From the NCBI RefSeq assembly GCF_037023725.1, contig NZ_CP146077.1:2951001-3015000 (forward strand): a stretch of DNA of 64,000 nt, written 5' to 3'. Positions 18,744 through 26,858 of this stretch are shown here, piece by piece. The stretch comes from Pseudomonas bubulae (GTDB lineage Bacteria; Pseudomonadota; Gammaproteobacteria; Pseudomonadales; Pseudomonadaceae). Every line of letters starts with the position of its first letter. The stretch's first letter is position 1. The notes under the pieces were generated by a model. It searched no databases and was not told where the DNA came from. It saw nothing but the letters and a program-made list of their open reading frames with translations. The translations under genes and the position numbers were made by a program.

Positions 18744-18874
18744 GTAGCAGCTGCCGAAGGCTGCGTCCGATTGCGAAGCGATCGTAAATGCGCAGTGCAA
18801 GGTTTATCTGGATAATCGCGGTGGCTGATTTTACGGCGGCTTCGCCGCCGGACGCAGCCTTCGGCAGCTGCTAC
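18744..18874. repeat. REPIN: inverted pair of REP sequences (GCTGCCGAAGGCTGCG type)
   Basis: Perfect 26-base inverted copies at 18744-18769 (GTAGCAGCTGCCGAAGGCTG...) and 18849-18874 enclose about 80 bases. Each arm is itself hairpin-forming. This is the REP-doublet layout common in Pseudomonas; its sequence class differs from the GGGAGCGGGCTTGCTCGC class found later in the window. Confidence 0.9.
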
Positions 18875-18899
18875 AAAATCAAAATCAGCTTCGCCGAGG

Positions 18900-19454
18900 T
18901 CAGCGCTGGCTCAACCAGAAGTCATGCAGCGCCCGGGCCGCAGGGGCAATGGCGGCAACGCTTTGCTGGTGGGCGGCAACGTCGAGGTCGTCGGGCAGTT
19001 CGAAGTTGTCCTGCTCGGCGCAGTCGGCGATGGCCTGGAGCAAGCGTGCTTGCGGCGCCGGAAGTGCTGGCCAGTTGCTGATGGCCACCGCACGGGTGTA
19101 ACCAAAACACCACTCTTCCGCCAGGGTTACATCCTGGCCCAGATGTTCGGTCTGCTCGAAACGCGGAACAAATGCGCTGCTGTCCTCAGCCAGTTGCCGG
19201 GCCAGGGTATTGATATGGCGAACGCTCAGTTCGATGAACTGTTTGGCTTCCTCAGGGTTTTCCCAGGCCGGGTTCTGACCGCCCCAGATTGCCGGGAACC
19301 AGTCGGCGATATCGACCCGAGTCGGGCTTGAAACCAGTGCGGTGAAATAACCGTCGAGCTCCGAAGGGTTGAGCACGGAGTGATCGTCGCCGTATTTGAG
19401 CAGCGTGTTTTCGATCACGTCAAAGTCGCTGGCGTTCAGGGGTTGCGATTGCAT
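18900..19454 (-). CDS. UPF0149 / YecA-YgfB family protein
   Basis: A 184-residue protein of the UPF0149 family. Typical features are the start (ASDFDVIENTLLKYGDDHSV), the ELDGYFTALVSSPT segment, and WCFGYTRAVAISNWPAL. No C-terminal SEC-C zinc motif is present, unlike YecA proper. Function is unknown. Downstream neighbour on the same strand is separated by the REPIN. Confidence 0.8.
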   Translation of the reverse strand: MQSQPLNASDFDVIENTLLKYGDDHSVLNPSELDGYFTALVSSPTRVDIADWFPAIWGGQNPAWENPEEAKQFIELSVRHINTLARQLAEDSSAFVPRFEQTEHLGQDVTLAEEWCFGYTRAVAISNWPALPAPQARLLQAIADCAEQDNFELPDDLDVAAHQQSVAAIAPAARALHDFWLSQR

Positions 19455-19501
19455 GTTCGGGCTCCTTGGTGTGGCGGCAAAACGGGTGGTCTGCGGCAGA
19501 C

Positions 19502-19846
19502 TCAGTCCACCGAAACAATAGACTCGAGTTCAAAGTATTTAAAGCCAGCCTTGGCCAGGGCTTTTTTCGCCTCTTGCTCGGCGTTGAATCGGCTCAAATC
19601 CTTGGAGTCATGGACAAACAGGCTTTCATCGCCGTCAAATACCTTGGTCACCCGCATGGTGACGCGCAGGACAGGCCCGCTGCGCTTTTTCGGCACAGGT
19701 GATGGCGCTTTGGCAGGTGCCGCAGCTTTTTTCGGAGCAGGGATGGTTTTGGCAGGAGCCGGTTCAACTTCAGGTTGAACCGGGGCAGCAGGCAGATCAA
19801 GGCCGAGCGCTCTGCGCATGCCGTCCTCGGTGAATCCGGCACTCAT
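19502..19846 (-). CDS. Conserved hypothetical protein with Pro/Ala/Lys-rich linker
   Basis: A 114-residue protein: a short N-terminus (MSAGFTEDGMRRALGLDLP), a Pro/Ala/Lys-rich linker (about 20-58), and a small C-terminal domain (LRVTMRVTKVFDGDESLFVHD, ending YFELESIVSVD). No signal peptide or catalytic motif was seen. It may be co-transcribed with the UPF0149 gene 47 bases downstream. Function is not recognised. Confidence 0.6.
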   Translation of the reverse strand: MSAGFTEDGMRRALGLDLPAAPVQPEVEPAPAKTIPAPKKAAAPAKAPSPVPKKRSGPVLRVTMRVTKVFDGDESLFVHDSKDLSRFNAEQEAKKALAKAGFKYFELESIVSVD

Positions 19847-19972
19847 TGGTATGACTCAGTTAATTTAAAAGACGCGCTTATAGGGCAGAGATTCGGGTTA
19901 TGGCAAGCGAATTTGTTCATATGCCGCAAAATATGACCTTTTCCGGGGTTAAAGCCCTTGTTCAGAGCCGAT

Positions 19973-20374
19973 TCAGGGGTCGCTAAACAAGCCGTGACCA
20001 TCCAGCAGTTTCCAGGCAATTTCAGGTCGTTTCTCCAGCGCCCGGCGGATGGCGGCCGGGATTGCCTGTCGGGTTTTTCGGCACAGGCCCGGTTGCTCGG
20101 CGAGGTGTATCGCAATGCCTCGCATGGTACGCACTTCTGTGACGCCGGGGTCGATCAGCACTTCAATGCCCAGTTGCTCGTGCATGCGGCGCTGCATATG
20201 TTCAAGATCGTCGAAGCTTTTCAGGTTTTCCAGCCGCTCGATCAGCACTTTCTCGGCCTGACGCGTGAGGTTGAGGATGCGCAGGTCGGTGCCAGGTGTC
20301 GCCAACAGTTGCTCCCGCTCGCAGATGCAGGCGCCGGGTGGGCAGGGTGAGCGCAGCGACGCAGAAGAAGTCAT
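19973..20374 (-). CDS. Conserved hypothetical protein with N-terminal cysteines
   Basis: A 133-residue protein beginning MTSSASLRSPCPPGACICER, then a helical region (LTRQAEKVLIERLENLKSFDDLEHMQRR) and a region ending AIRRALEKRPEIAWKLLDG. The three cysteines near the N-terminus could bind metal. The frame is open far upstream (through the GNAT gene in another frame), so the start is uncertain: ATG at 20374 or 20386. It follows the GNAT gene by about 26 bases and is probably co-transcribed. No function recognised. Confidence 0.65.
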   Translation of the reverse strand: MTSSASLRSPCPPGACICEREQLLATPGTDLRILNLTRQAEKVLIERLENLKSFDDLEHMQRRMHEQLGIEVLIDPGVTEVRTMRGIAIHLAEQPGLCRKTRQAIPAAIRRALEKRPEIAWKLLDGHGLFSDP

Positions 20375-20400
20375 CAGGCTCAGCATAGCTGCCCCGGGAT

Positions 20401-20856
20401 TTAGTCGTCCAGACGCAGGGCCATGATCACGGTGCGCTCGTCCCCATGGAACTCGTCGCGTACTTTCGCAAAGCCCAGTTGCGCGTAGAAGGACTCGGCC
20501 GTAAGCGAGGAGGGTACCCGCAGCTCCTGAATCTGCGCAACAATGGCCGCCTCCTTGATGCGTGCCATCAATTGCTGGCCTATGCCTCGGCCCTGATGGC
20601 CCGGATTGACGAACACACTGCGCACCACCGCGTGATCCAGGCTGGCAGTTCCCACTACAAGGTGTTCGTGTACGGCCACGTACATCTGGCGCTGCTGCAT
20701 CAACTTCAGAATCTCGGCCGGGCAGAAGTTCTGCCCGATCCGGGTGATCACCTCGGGGGAATAGTCCCGGGCATTGGATTCGCGCAAGGCGGCAATCACC
20801 ACCTTGCTGATGGCCTGGGCATCGCCCGGTGTGGCGCGGCGAATCAGGTACTGCAT
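20401..20856 (-). CDS. GNAT family N-acetyltransferase
   Basis: A 151-residue acetyltransferase. The acetyl-CoA loop is VFVNPGHQGRGIGQQLMARI and the C-terminal strand-helix is AESFYAQLGFAKVRDEFHGDE. Start at 20856 is preceded by AAAGGAGT. It sits directly after the PLP dehydratase gene (15 bases), suggesting one transcript. The acyl acceptor is unknown. Confidence 0.88.
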   Translation of the reverse strand: MQYLIRRATPGDAQAISKVVIAALRESNARDYSPEVITRIGQNFCPAEILKLMQQRQMYVAVHEHLVVGTASLDHAVVRSVFVNPGHQGRGIGQQLMARIKEAAIVAQIQELRVPSSLTAESFYAQLGFAKVRDEFHGDERTVIMALRLDD

Positions 20857-20871
20857 ACACACTCCTTTAGG

Positions 20872-21837
20872 TTATGCGTCAGCGCTGTTGGCCAGAATGG
20901 CGGCATACAGCAGGCGGTCAATGTTGGCGCCGCTCAGGATCAGTGCAACCCGGCGCCCTTTTTGCCTTGAGCGCTCGCTGATCAGGCCGGCCAGCGCGGC
21001 GGCGCCTGCGCCTTCAGCGGTGTTATGGGTGGTTTCATGGTAGACCCGAATCGCATGGGCGATCTGCTGGTCGGACACCCGAATCACCCGCGCCGCGCCC
21101 TTGGCAATAATTTCCAGCGCCTCGGGCAGCGGTTGGCGACAAGCCAGCCCGTCAGCAAACGTGTGGGCCGACTCGGTGCAGACCACACGGCCCTGCTCGA
21201 CACTTTGCGCATAAGCATCGGCGTGCGCAGACACCACACCGACAATCTCGGTCTTCAGGCCCAGCAAGTCGCGGGCCTGGATCAGCCCGCAAATTCCCGA
21301 GCCCATGCCGATGGGGACATACACTGTGTCCAGTTCTTCCACTGCTTCTAGCAACTCCAGCGCATAAGTGGCCACGCCGCGAATCAGGTCGGGATGGAAG
21401 GCGGGGACCAGGTGCAATTTATAAGTGTGTGCCAGCACCGCCGCATGGGTGCGGGCCTCGTCAAAATCCTTGCCGCATTCAATCACGGTAGCGCCGAGGG
21501 CCCGCATGGCGGCATTCTTTTCCACCGAGTTGCCTTCCGGCACCACGATCCGGATTGGAAGGCCTACGCTGCGCGCTGCCAGTGCGAGGCTCTGGCCGTG
21601 ATTGCCGCGTGTGGCTGTGACCAGGCCTTTGGTGCCCGGTTCGCGGGCCAGCAACCCCTGCACATATAACAGGCCGCCGCGCACTTTGAAGGCACCGGTG
21701 GGCGTGTGGTTTTCATGCTTGACCCATACCGTGCAACCCATGCGTTCGGTCAGCAAAGGCCAGGCCAGTTGCGGTGTGGGCGCCAGGGTCTGGTGCACGG
21801 TATGGGCTGCAAGGCGAAGGGCATTCAAATCAAACAT
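20872..21837 (-). CDS. PLP-dependent threonine dehydratase-like ammonia-lyase
   Basis: A 321-residue fold-II PLP enzyme of the serine/threonine dehydratase group. The PLP lysine is in PTGAFKVRGGLLY (about residue 51), the substrate loop in TATRGNHGQSLA, and the phosphate-binding glycines in PIGMGSGICGL. There is no C-terminal ACT regulatory domain, so it is of the catabolic type. The glycine loop carries M-G-S-G rather than the usual G-G-G-G. It is divergent from a MocR regulator, which probably controls it. Likely reaction: deamination of threonine, serine or a hydroxy-amino acid. Confidence 0.82.
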   Translation of the reverse strand: MFDLNALRLAAHTVHQTLAPTPQLAWPLLTERMGCTVWVKHENHTPTGAFKVRGGLLYVQGLLAREPGTKGLVTATRGNHGQSLALAARSVGLPIRIVVPEGNSVEKNAAMRALGATVIECGKDFDEARTHAAVLAHTYKLHLVPAFHPDLIRGVATYALELLEAVEELDTVYVPIGMGSGICGLIQARDLLGLKTEIVGVVSAHADAYAQSVEQGRVVCTESAHTFADGLACRQPLPEALEIIAKGAARVIRVSDQQIAHAIRVYHETTHNTAEGAGAAALAGLISERSRQKGRRVALILSGANIDRLLYAAILANSADA

Positions 21838-21922
21838 GGCACACCGTCATCGAGGGATTTGACTCGATTCTAGGCACGACGCATTGTATGGGCCGACCCT
21901 TATATTGCATGGCCAACAATAA

Positions 21923-23296
21923 ATGTGGATGCCAACACTCAATGACACAGACCAGCCGCGCTATCTTGCGCTGGTCGATGCAATCACCCGGGCCATCGCC
22001 TGCGGCGAACTGCAACCCGGTGCACGTTTGCCACCCCAGCGGCGTCTGGCCTGGGCGCTGGGCTGGAACCCCAGTACCACGATGCAGGCTTATCGCGAGG
22101 CGGCCAGGCGGCATCTGGTTTCGGGTGAGGTAGGGCGTGGTACCTATGTGCTGGCCAGCAGCCAGGAGGCGACGCTGTTCAGGCTGCAACACGCCGATGA
22201 GCAGACACCCCGTATCGACCTGCGAACCAACCTGCCCGCCATTGACCATCTTGGCGAAGAGGATGGGTTGGCCTTGTCCTGGTTGCTCGACAGTAACCAG
22301 GCGATCCGCTTGCAGGGTTATTTGAGCGCTGCGGATCTGTTGCAGGCACGGGCACAGGGCGCGGCCTGGCTCAAGGGCCGCGGGCTGGACTTGAGCGTGG
22401 ACAACATCATGCTCTGCACCGGCGCCCAGCAAGGGCTGTTTACGGTGCTGCTGTCGTTATGCCAGGCAGGCGATGCGGTACTGGTTGAAGCCTTTACTGC
22501 GCCGGGAATCAAGGCTGCCTGCGCACAGTTGCGTTTGCCCATGCATGGCGTCGCGATGGATCGGGAAGGGATCCTGGCGCAGGACTTTGACCGGATGATC
22601 CGCGCCACGGGTGCGCGGGTTGCCATACTGACCCCGACCCTGCAAAACCCGACTTCGGCGGTGATGAGCGTTGAGCGCAGGCTGGCGATTGCCGATATTG
22701 CCCGACGCCATGGTGTGCAGGTGATTGAAGACGATGTCTATGGTGCGCTGACCGATAGCCCGCCGTTGTACCGCTTTTTGCCCGAGCTCGCAGTGCTGGT
22801 CACCAGTTTGTCCAAGACCGTTGCGGCGGGAGTGCGCCTGGGCTGGATTGTGGCTAACCCACAGCTGCTGGCGCGTATTGATCCCTATGCGCAGTCGGCG
22901 CACTGGGGGGTATCGCCGCTGTGCCAGGCCATCGCCTGCCAATGGATCAGTGATGGCACAGCACAAGCGCGGCTGGAGTGGCAAACCCTGGAAGTGAGCC
23001 GGCGCTGGCGTCTGGCAAAAAAGTTTTTGGGGGCTGCGATGTATCAGACAGACACGCCATCACCGCATATCTGGGTGACTGTGGAAGACGGCGCCGAGGC
23101 GTGTCGCGCCGTTGGCGTTGAGGTGGTGCCGGCGGATGTATTTGCGGTGAAGTCCAGCGCTGGCCATGCGGTGCGCATCAGCCTGACGGCGGCTGCCAGT
23201 GTACAGGCTTTGAAAGTGGCGCTGGAAAGGATTGCGGGTTTGCAGCCCTCTGCAGGAGGGAGAGGGAACAGGCCGCAACCAGCAAACAAACTTTAG
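21923..23296 (+). CDS. MocR-type GntR/aminotransferase transcriptional regulator
   Basis: A 457-residue fusion: an N-terminal GntR winged helix (about 10-75; ITRAIACGELQPGARLPPQR, then STTMQAYREAARRHLV) and a C-terminal fold-I aminotransferase-like domain with the PLP aspartate in VIEDDVYGAL and the lysine in VTSLSKTVAAGVRLGW. MocR proteins sense a PLP-linked metabolite and usually control a neighbouring PLP gene; here the divergent ammonia-lyase is the obvious candidate. There is no ribosome site before 21923, so the mRNA may be leaderless or start at the ATG two codons later. The last residues lie within a repeat-like sequence (see 23249). Confidence 0.88.
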   Translation: MWMPTLNDTDQPRYLALVDAITRAIACGELQPGARLPPQRRLAWALGWNPSTTMQAYREAARRHLVSGEVGRGTYVLASSQEATLFRLQHADEQTPRIDLRTNLPAIDHLGEEDGLALSWLLDSNQAIRLQGYLSAADLLQARAQGAAWLKGRGLDLSVDNIMLCTGAQQGLFTVLLSLCQAGDAVLVEAFTAPGIKAACAQLRLPMHGVAMDREGILAQDFDRMIRATGARVAILTPTLQNPTSAVMSVERRLAIADIARRHGVQVIEDDVYGALTDSPPLYRFLPELAVLVTSLSKTVAAGVRLGWIVANPQLLARIDPYAQSAHWGVSPLCQAIACQWISDGTAQARLEWQTLEVSRRWRLAKKFLGAAMYQTDTPSPHIWVTVEDGAEACRAVGVEVVPADVFAVKSSAGHAVRISLTAAASVQALKVALERIAGLQPSAGGRGNRPQPANKL

Positions 23297-23352
23297 CGTC
23301 TCCCAATCAAGTCCCCTCTCCCTGCCGCAGCGCGTTAGGGTGAGGGGCTTTT
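23249..23352. repeat. Dyad repeat element (GGGAGAGGG / CCCTCTCCC type) overlapping the MocR stop
   Basis: A G-rich arm (CAGGAGGGAGAGGG) and a complementary C-rich arm (CCCCTCTCCCTGCCG) lie about 40 bases apart, ending with GGGTGAGGGGCTTTT. This resembles dispersed intergenic elements of pseudomonads. It begins within the last codons of the MocR gene and may double as a terminator. Confidence 0.5.
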
Positions 23353-23376
23353 CATCTGGCTAACCAAGGAACCCCT

Positions 23377-23601
23377 ATGCGCAGAGAAATCGGCTACTGG
23401 CACCGCGAAGGTCGCGAATTGTTCTACTACCTGGAATTCAAACCTGAAACCGCCGAGTTCTACCTGACCTGCGAACACACGCCCGCCGAAGGCGAGGGCA
23501 GTGTGCGCTCGGTATTGCTCAGTGAGGCTCGCGGCGAGCGCTACTACGAAGATGCGCTGTTGATCATCAAAGAGGAACTGTTCAAGCAATACACCCTCTG
23601 A
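23377..23601 (+). CDS. Small conserved hypothetical protein
   Basis: A 74-residue acidic, soluble protein with no cysteine pair and no membrane segment. It alternates strands and helices (ELFYYLEFKPETAEFYLTCE, then EDALLIIKEELFKQYTL). AAGGA precedes the ATG at the right distance. I recognise it only as a type of small protein common in Pseudomonas; function unknown. Confidence 0.65.
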   Translation: MRREIGYWHREGRELFYYLEFKPETAEFYLTCEHTPAEGEGSVRSVLLSEARGERYYEDALLIIKEELFKQYTL

Positions 23602-23755
23602 AGGTTGCTGGCAAAACCTGCCACGCGCTGGTCACGCCGAGCATGGGCTTGTGCAAAGCACGGTTTTCCCTGCGGTTCACAGCCTGAAGTTCAGGGACTT
23701 CAAAGGCTGGGCTGAAGAAATCGATCAGGTGACCCGTTCGCCGGAATCCCTGGCC

Positions 23756-24433
23756 TTATCTTGGCACTTCGCTGAGCTGCAGGACCCAGGTAATCGCCTG
23801 CGCCTTGTCATCCCATACATATCTCAAATGCTGGCCCTGAACCGGTAGTGAAAGTGCTGGAGGGCGAAACGCAGCCACGCATTCGTGGCCGGTCAGGCGC
23901 ACGCTGTTGTACAGCAGGCCCCAGGCGCCATCTGCCCGCAATGGCCGGGCGAAGGCCTGGGGCAGGCCATATCGGGCAGGTGAAGGATCGTGCAGTCGGG
24001 CAACGCCACGTATATCGATCATCGGCTTTACCACGCGATTGATATAGGTGCGCAGGGTGATTTCAATACTGGCTTCCCGGGTGGCCCGCCAGAATTGTTC
24101 CTGATGAAAGCAGGTCTCAGCAATGGCGGCCTCGAGGCTGTTGGCACAGTAGTACACACCATAAGTGCCATCGGTAAAACGACTGGCCCGGCCAATATGG
24201 GTAAAGGCGGCCATTATCGGCGTCGAGCCTTCGCCGCACAGACGGTCTTCTGGCGTTACCCGTTGCAGCACGCCTGCCTGGTCACGCAGGCGGTCATTGG
24301 TCAGGCTTTCGAGGGCGAAGGCGATTTCAAGATCTGCTGGATCCAGGGTGTCTTCAAATACCGAGATGGGCGGGAAGGCGCTATTGATGATGCGGTAAGC
24401 CTTGATCCATTCAGGCAGCACTGCATCTGGCAT
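23756..24433 (-). CDS. RES-domain toxin of a type II toxin-antitoxin system
   Basis: A 225-residue RES-domain protein. The conserved R, E and S residues that name the family can be seen in AYRIINSAF, SLEAAIAETCFHQEQF and LLYNSVRL. Characterised RES toxins degrade or modify NAD+ and stop growth. The start overlaps the antitoxin stop by one base (TGATG), so the pair is translationally coupled with the antitoxin made first. Confidence 0.88.
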   Translation of the reverse strand: MPDAVLPEWIKAYRIINSAFPPISVFEDTLDPADLEIAFALESLTNDRLRDQAGVLQRVTPEDRLCGEGSTPIMAAFTHIGRASRFTDGTYGVYYCANSLEAAIAETCFHQEQFWRATREASIEITLRTYINRVVKPMIDIRGVARLHDPSPARYGLPQAFARPLRADGAWGLLYNSVRLTGHECVAAFRPPALSLPVQGQHLRYVWDDKAQAITWVLQLSEVPR

Positions 24434-24834
24434 CAGCCGCGTACTCCATCCAGATAACGACGCACGTCTGCCAGATCGACCACCTGACCGGCGAGCATGT
24501 AGCCCAGGGCGCTCTGGCCATTAAAGGGCGCTGCGGTGTTGGGTTTGTGTACCCATTCGTAGGCCCGCTCAGGCTTGTTGCTGAACAGGATGCGCAGAGC
24601 TTTGTGTACGCCCATCAAGTACGAAATGCGTTCCAGAGTGTCGTGGGGCAAGCGCACGTTCGGCAGTTTTTTGTATTTGAAGTAGGTGGTATTACCAATG
24701 GCGCCGAGCAGGGTGCACTGTTGATCCTTGGTGCAACCCCAGTGCTCCATCAGGCTGAAGAAAAAGGTCAGGGCAACACGACCTGCATCGCCGCTGGTGA
24801 TGTCGGGCTCAGGATTTTGGGCGACTAGATGCAT
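24433..24834 (-). CDS. Xre/MbcA/ParS-type antitoxin of the RES toxin
   Basis: A 133-residue protein with an Xre-like helical N-terminal domain (ALTFFFSLMEHWGCTKDQQ, then HDTLERISYLMGVHKALRILF) and the C-terminal toxin-binding DUF2384-type domain (YEWVHKPNTAAPFNGQSALG, ending VDLADVRRYLDGV), which blocks the RES active site in known pairs. It lies immediately upstream of the toxin. Such pairs normally repress their own promoter, here in the 245-base divergent gap shared with the type I secretion genes. Confidence 0.88.
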   Translation of the reverse strand: MHLVAQNPEPDITSGDAGRVALTFFFSLMEHWGCTKDQQCTLLGAIGNTTYFKYKKLPNVRLPHDTLERISYLMGVHKALRILFSNKPERAYEWVHKPNTAAPFNGQSALGYMLAGQVVDLADVRRYLDGVRG

Positions 24835-25079
24835 GACTGCCTCCGATACAGGTATAAATCCAGCCTACTCCGGATATGAATAAATTCAAGACGACCGTTC
24901 GTAACTGAATGTTTGCCCCAGTGGCCCGGCAGTGAGTTTTTGCCCCGTGGGGGATTGCCTGTGCGTTGGTCTGTCAGTCTTTGTCTGCCAGTGAAGTTTT
25001 CGTGCCGCTCCACGCTAAGCACACCGCGCGGGCATGATCTACGCTTTACTAATGAAGGCTTTCAAAGCTGGAATTTTCA

Positions 25080-26858
25080 ATGCGTAGCCCATCTGAAAAC
25101 AGCCTGCACACTGCGTTGAAAGCCTGCCGGGAAAGCTTTCTCTCCGTTGGTTTTTTCAGCTTCTTTATCAATGCGTTAATGCTGGTTCCCACGTTCTATA
25201 TGTTGCAGGTCTATGGGCGCGTGATCACCAGCGGCAGCCTGACCACCCTCAGCATGTTGACGCTGATCATGACCGGTCTGGTGATCACCCTCGGCTGCCT
25301 TGAGTGGACCCGATCACGGATCATGGTCCGGGTCAGCAACCGCCTGGACATGCTGCTCAGCCGCCAGGTCTACAAGGCCAGTTTCAAGCGGGCCCTGGAA
25401 AGCGGCGGGATGGACGCCTCGGCCCAACCGCTGAATGACTTGACCGGCTTGCGTCAGTTTCTCTCCGGTAACGGCTTGTTTGCCTTTTTTGATGCCCCCT
25501 GGCTACCCATCTATATCGCCGTGATGTTTATGTTTCACCCCTGGTTTGGCTGGGTGGCGACGGGCAGTGCGCTGTTGTTGCTGTTGCTTGCGTTTGTTAA
25601 TGAAAGATTGACCGGGCCGACGCTGGCCCAGGCCAACAAGGAGCATATTGGCGCTTCGCTCTACACCACGAAAAACCTGCGCAATGCCGAAGTCATCGAA
25701 TCCATGGGCATGCTTGAAACCTTGATGGACCGTTGGTGGACCCGGCAAAAAAATGTGCTGTTGCTGCAATCCCGGGCCAGCGATAAAGGGGCCATGATCA
25801 GCACCCTGTCCAGGTCGTTCCGGATTCTGGTGCAATCGCTGATTCTCGGACTGGGGGCCTATCTGGCCGTTGATCATCAGGTGGGGGCAGGGCTGGTGTT
25901 TGCCGGGTCGGTGCTGCTGGGCCGGGCACTGGCACCCATTGATCTGATTATCGGCAGCTGGAAAGGCTTTATTGCGGCGCGCTCGCAGTACGCCCGGCTT
26001 AACGCGATCCTGGCCAGCCAACAGGCTCAGCCCGAGCGCATGTCATTACCGGCGCCCAAGGGCGACGTGCACGTTGAGAACCTGACCGTTGCGGCTCCCG
26101 GCTCGAATATTGCCATCATCAAGAACATCAGTTTCAGTGTGCCGGCCGGTTGCGTGGTCGGCATTATCGGCCCCAGTGCGGCGGGCAAGTCTACCCTCGC
26201 CAGGGCGCTGCTGGGCATCTGGGCGCCGCTGCAAGGTGTGGTGCGCCTGGATGGCGCGGATATCAGCGCCTGGGATAAACATGAACTGGGGCCCCATATC
26301 GGCTACTTGCCCCAGGACATCGAGCTGTTCGAAGGCAGCGTCAGCGACAACATTGCCCGTTTTACCCGGGTCGATTCCGAGAAAGTCATTCTTGCGGCCA
26401 CCACGGCCGGTGTTCACGACATGATCCTGTTGTTGCCCGATGGCTACGACACCGTGATTGGTGGTGACGGCGTGGTACTTTCCGGCGGGCAGCGCCAGCG
26501 CATAGGGCTGGCTCGCGCCCTATACGGCAGCCCGCGGCTGATCATCCTCGATGAGCCCAATTCCAATCTCGACGAAGTCGGTGACCGAGCCCTGATAGCT
26601 GCCCTTCACAGGATCAGGCTGTCAGGTGCCACCCTGTTTGTGATTACCCATCGCACCAATATTGTGTCCCAGCTTGACCGGCTCATGGTGATGAGCAACG
26701 GCGGCCTCAGTCTGTTCGGGCCGCGTGAGCTCGTGCTGACGGAGCTCAACGCACAGCAGGCGCCAAAACAGACCATGCAGGCTGAAACCGCCATGGCTGC
26801 GGTGGCTAATGGCAAGGACGGTTCCGATGAACCCCATGATCCCAATTCCATCAACTGA
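25080..26858 (+). CDS. Type I secretion system ABC transporter (PrtD/HasD-like)
   Basis: A 592-residue permease-ATPase of the type I secretion inner membrane. The N-terminal half has six hydrophobic segments (about 20-290). The ATPase half shows Walker A GPSAAGKST (364-372), signature LSGGQRQR (467-474), Walker B LIILDEPNSNLD (from about 487) and the switch histidine in VITHRT. There is no N-terminal peptidase or C39-like domain, as in the PrtD group rather than HlyB/LapB. It heads an operon with HlyD and TolC partners and probably exports the large repeat protein encoded at 30646-36288. Confidence 0.93.
   Translation: MRSPSENSLHTALKACRESFLSVGFFSFFINALMLVPTFYMLQVYGRVITSGSLTTLSMLTLIMTGLVITLGCLEWTRSRIMVRVSNRLDMLLSRQVYKASFKRALESGGMDASAQPLNDLTGLRQFLSGNGLFAFFDAPWLPIYIAVMFMFHPWFGWVATGSALLLLLLAFVNERLTGPTLAQANKEHIGASLYTTKNLRNAEVIESMGMLETLMDRWWTRQKNVLLLQSRASDKGAMISTLSRSFRILVQSLILGLGAYLAVDHQVGAGLVFAGSVLLGRALAPIDLIIGSWKGFIAARSQYARLNAILASQQAQPERMSLPAPKGDVHVENLTVAAPGSNIAIIKNISFSVPAGCVVGIIGPSAAGKSTLARALLGIWAPLQGVVRLDGADISAWDKHELGPHIGYLPQDIELFEGSVSDNIARFTRVDSEKVILAATTAGVHDMILLLPDGYDTVIGGDGVVLSGGQRQRIGLARALYGSPRLIILDEPNSNLDEVGDRALIAALHRIRLSGATLFVITHRTNIVSQLDRLMVMSNGGLSLFGPRELVLTELNAQQAPKQTMQAETAMAAVANGKDGSDEPHDPNSIN

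Noticed and set aside
23651..23848. A 65-codon frame on the plus strand, downstream of the small conserved gene
   Set aside because: Its second half overlaps the end of the RES toxin gene and it has no ribosome site or recognisable sequence.
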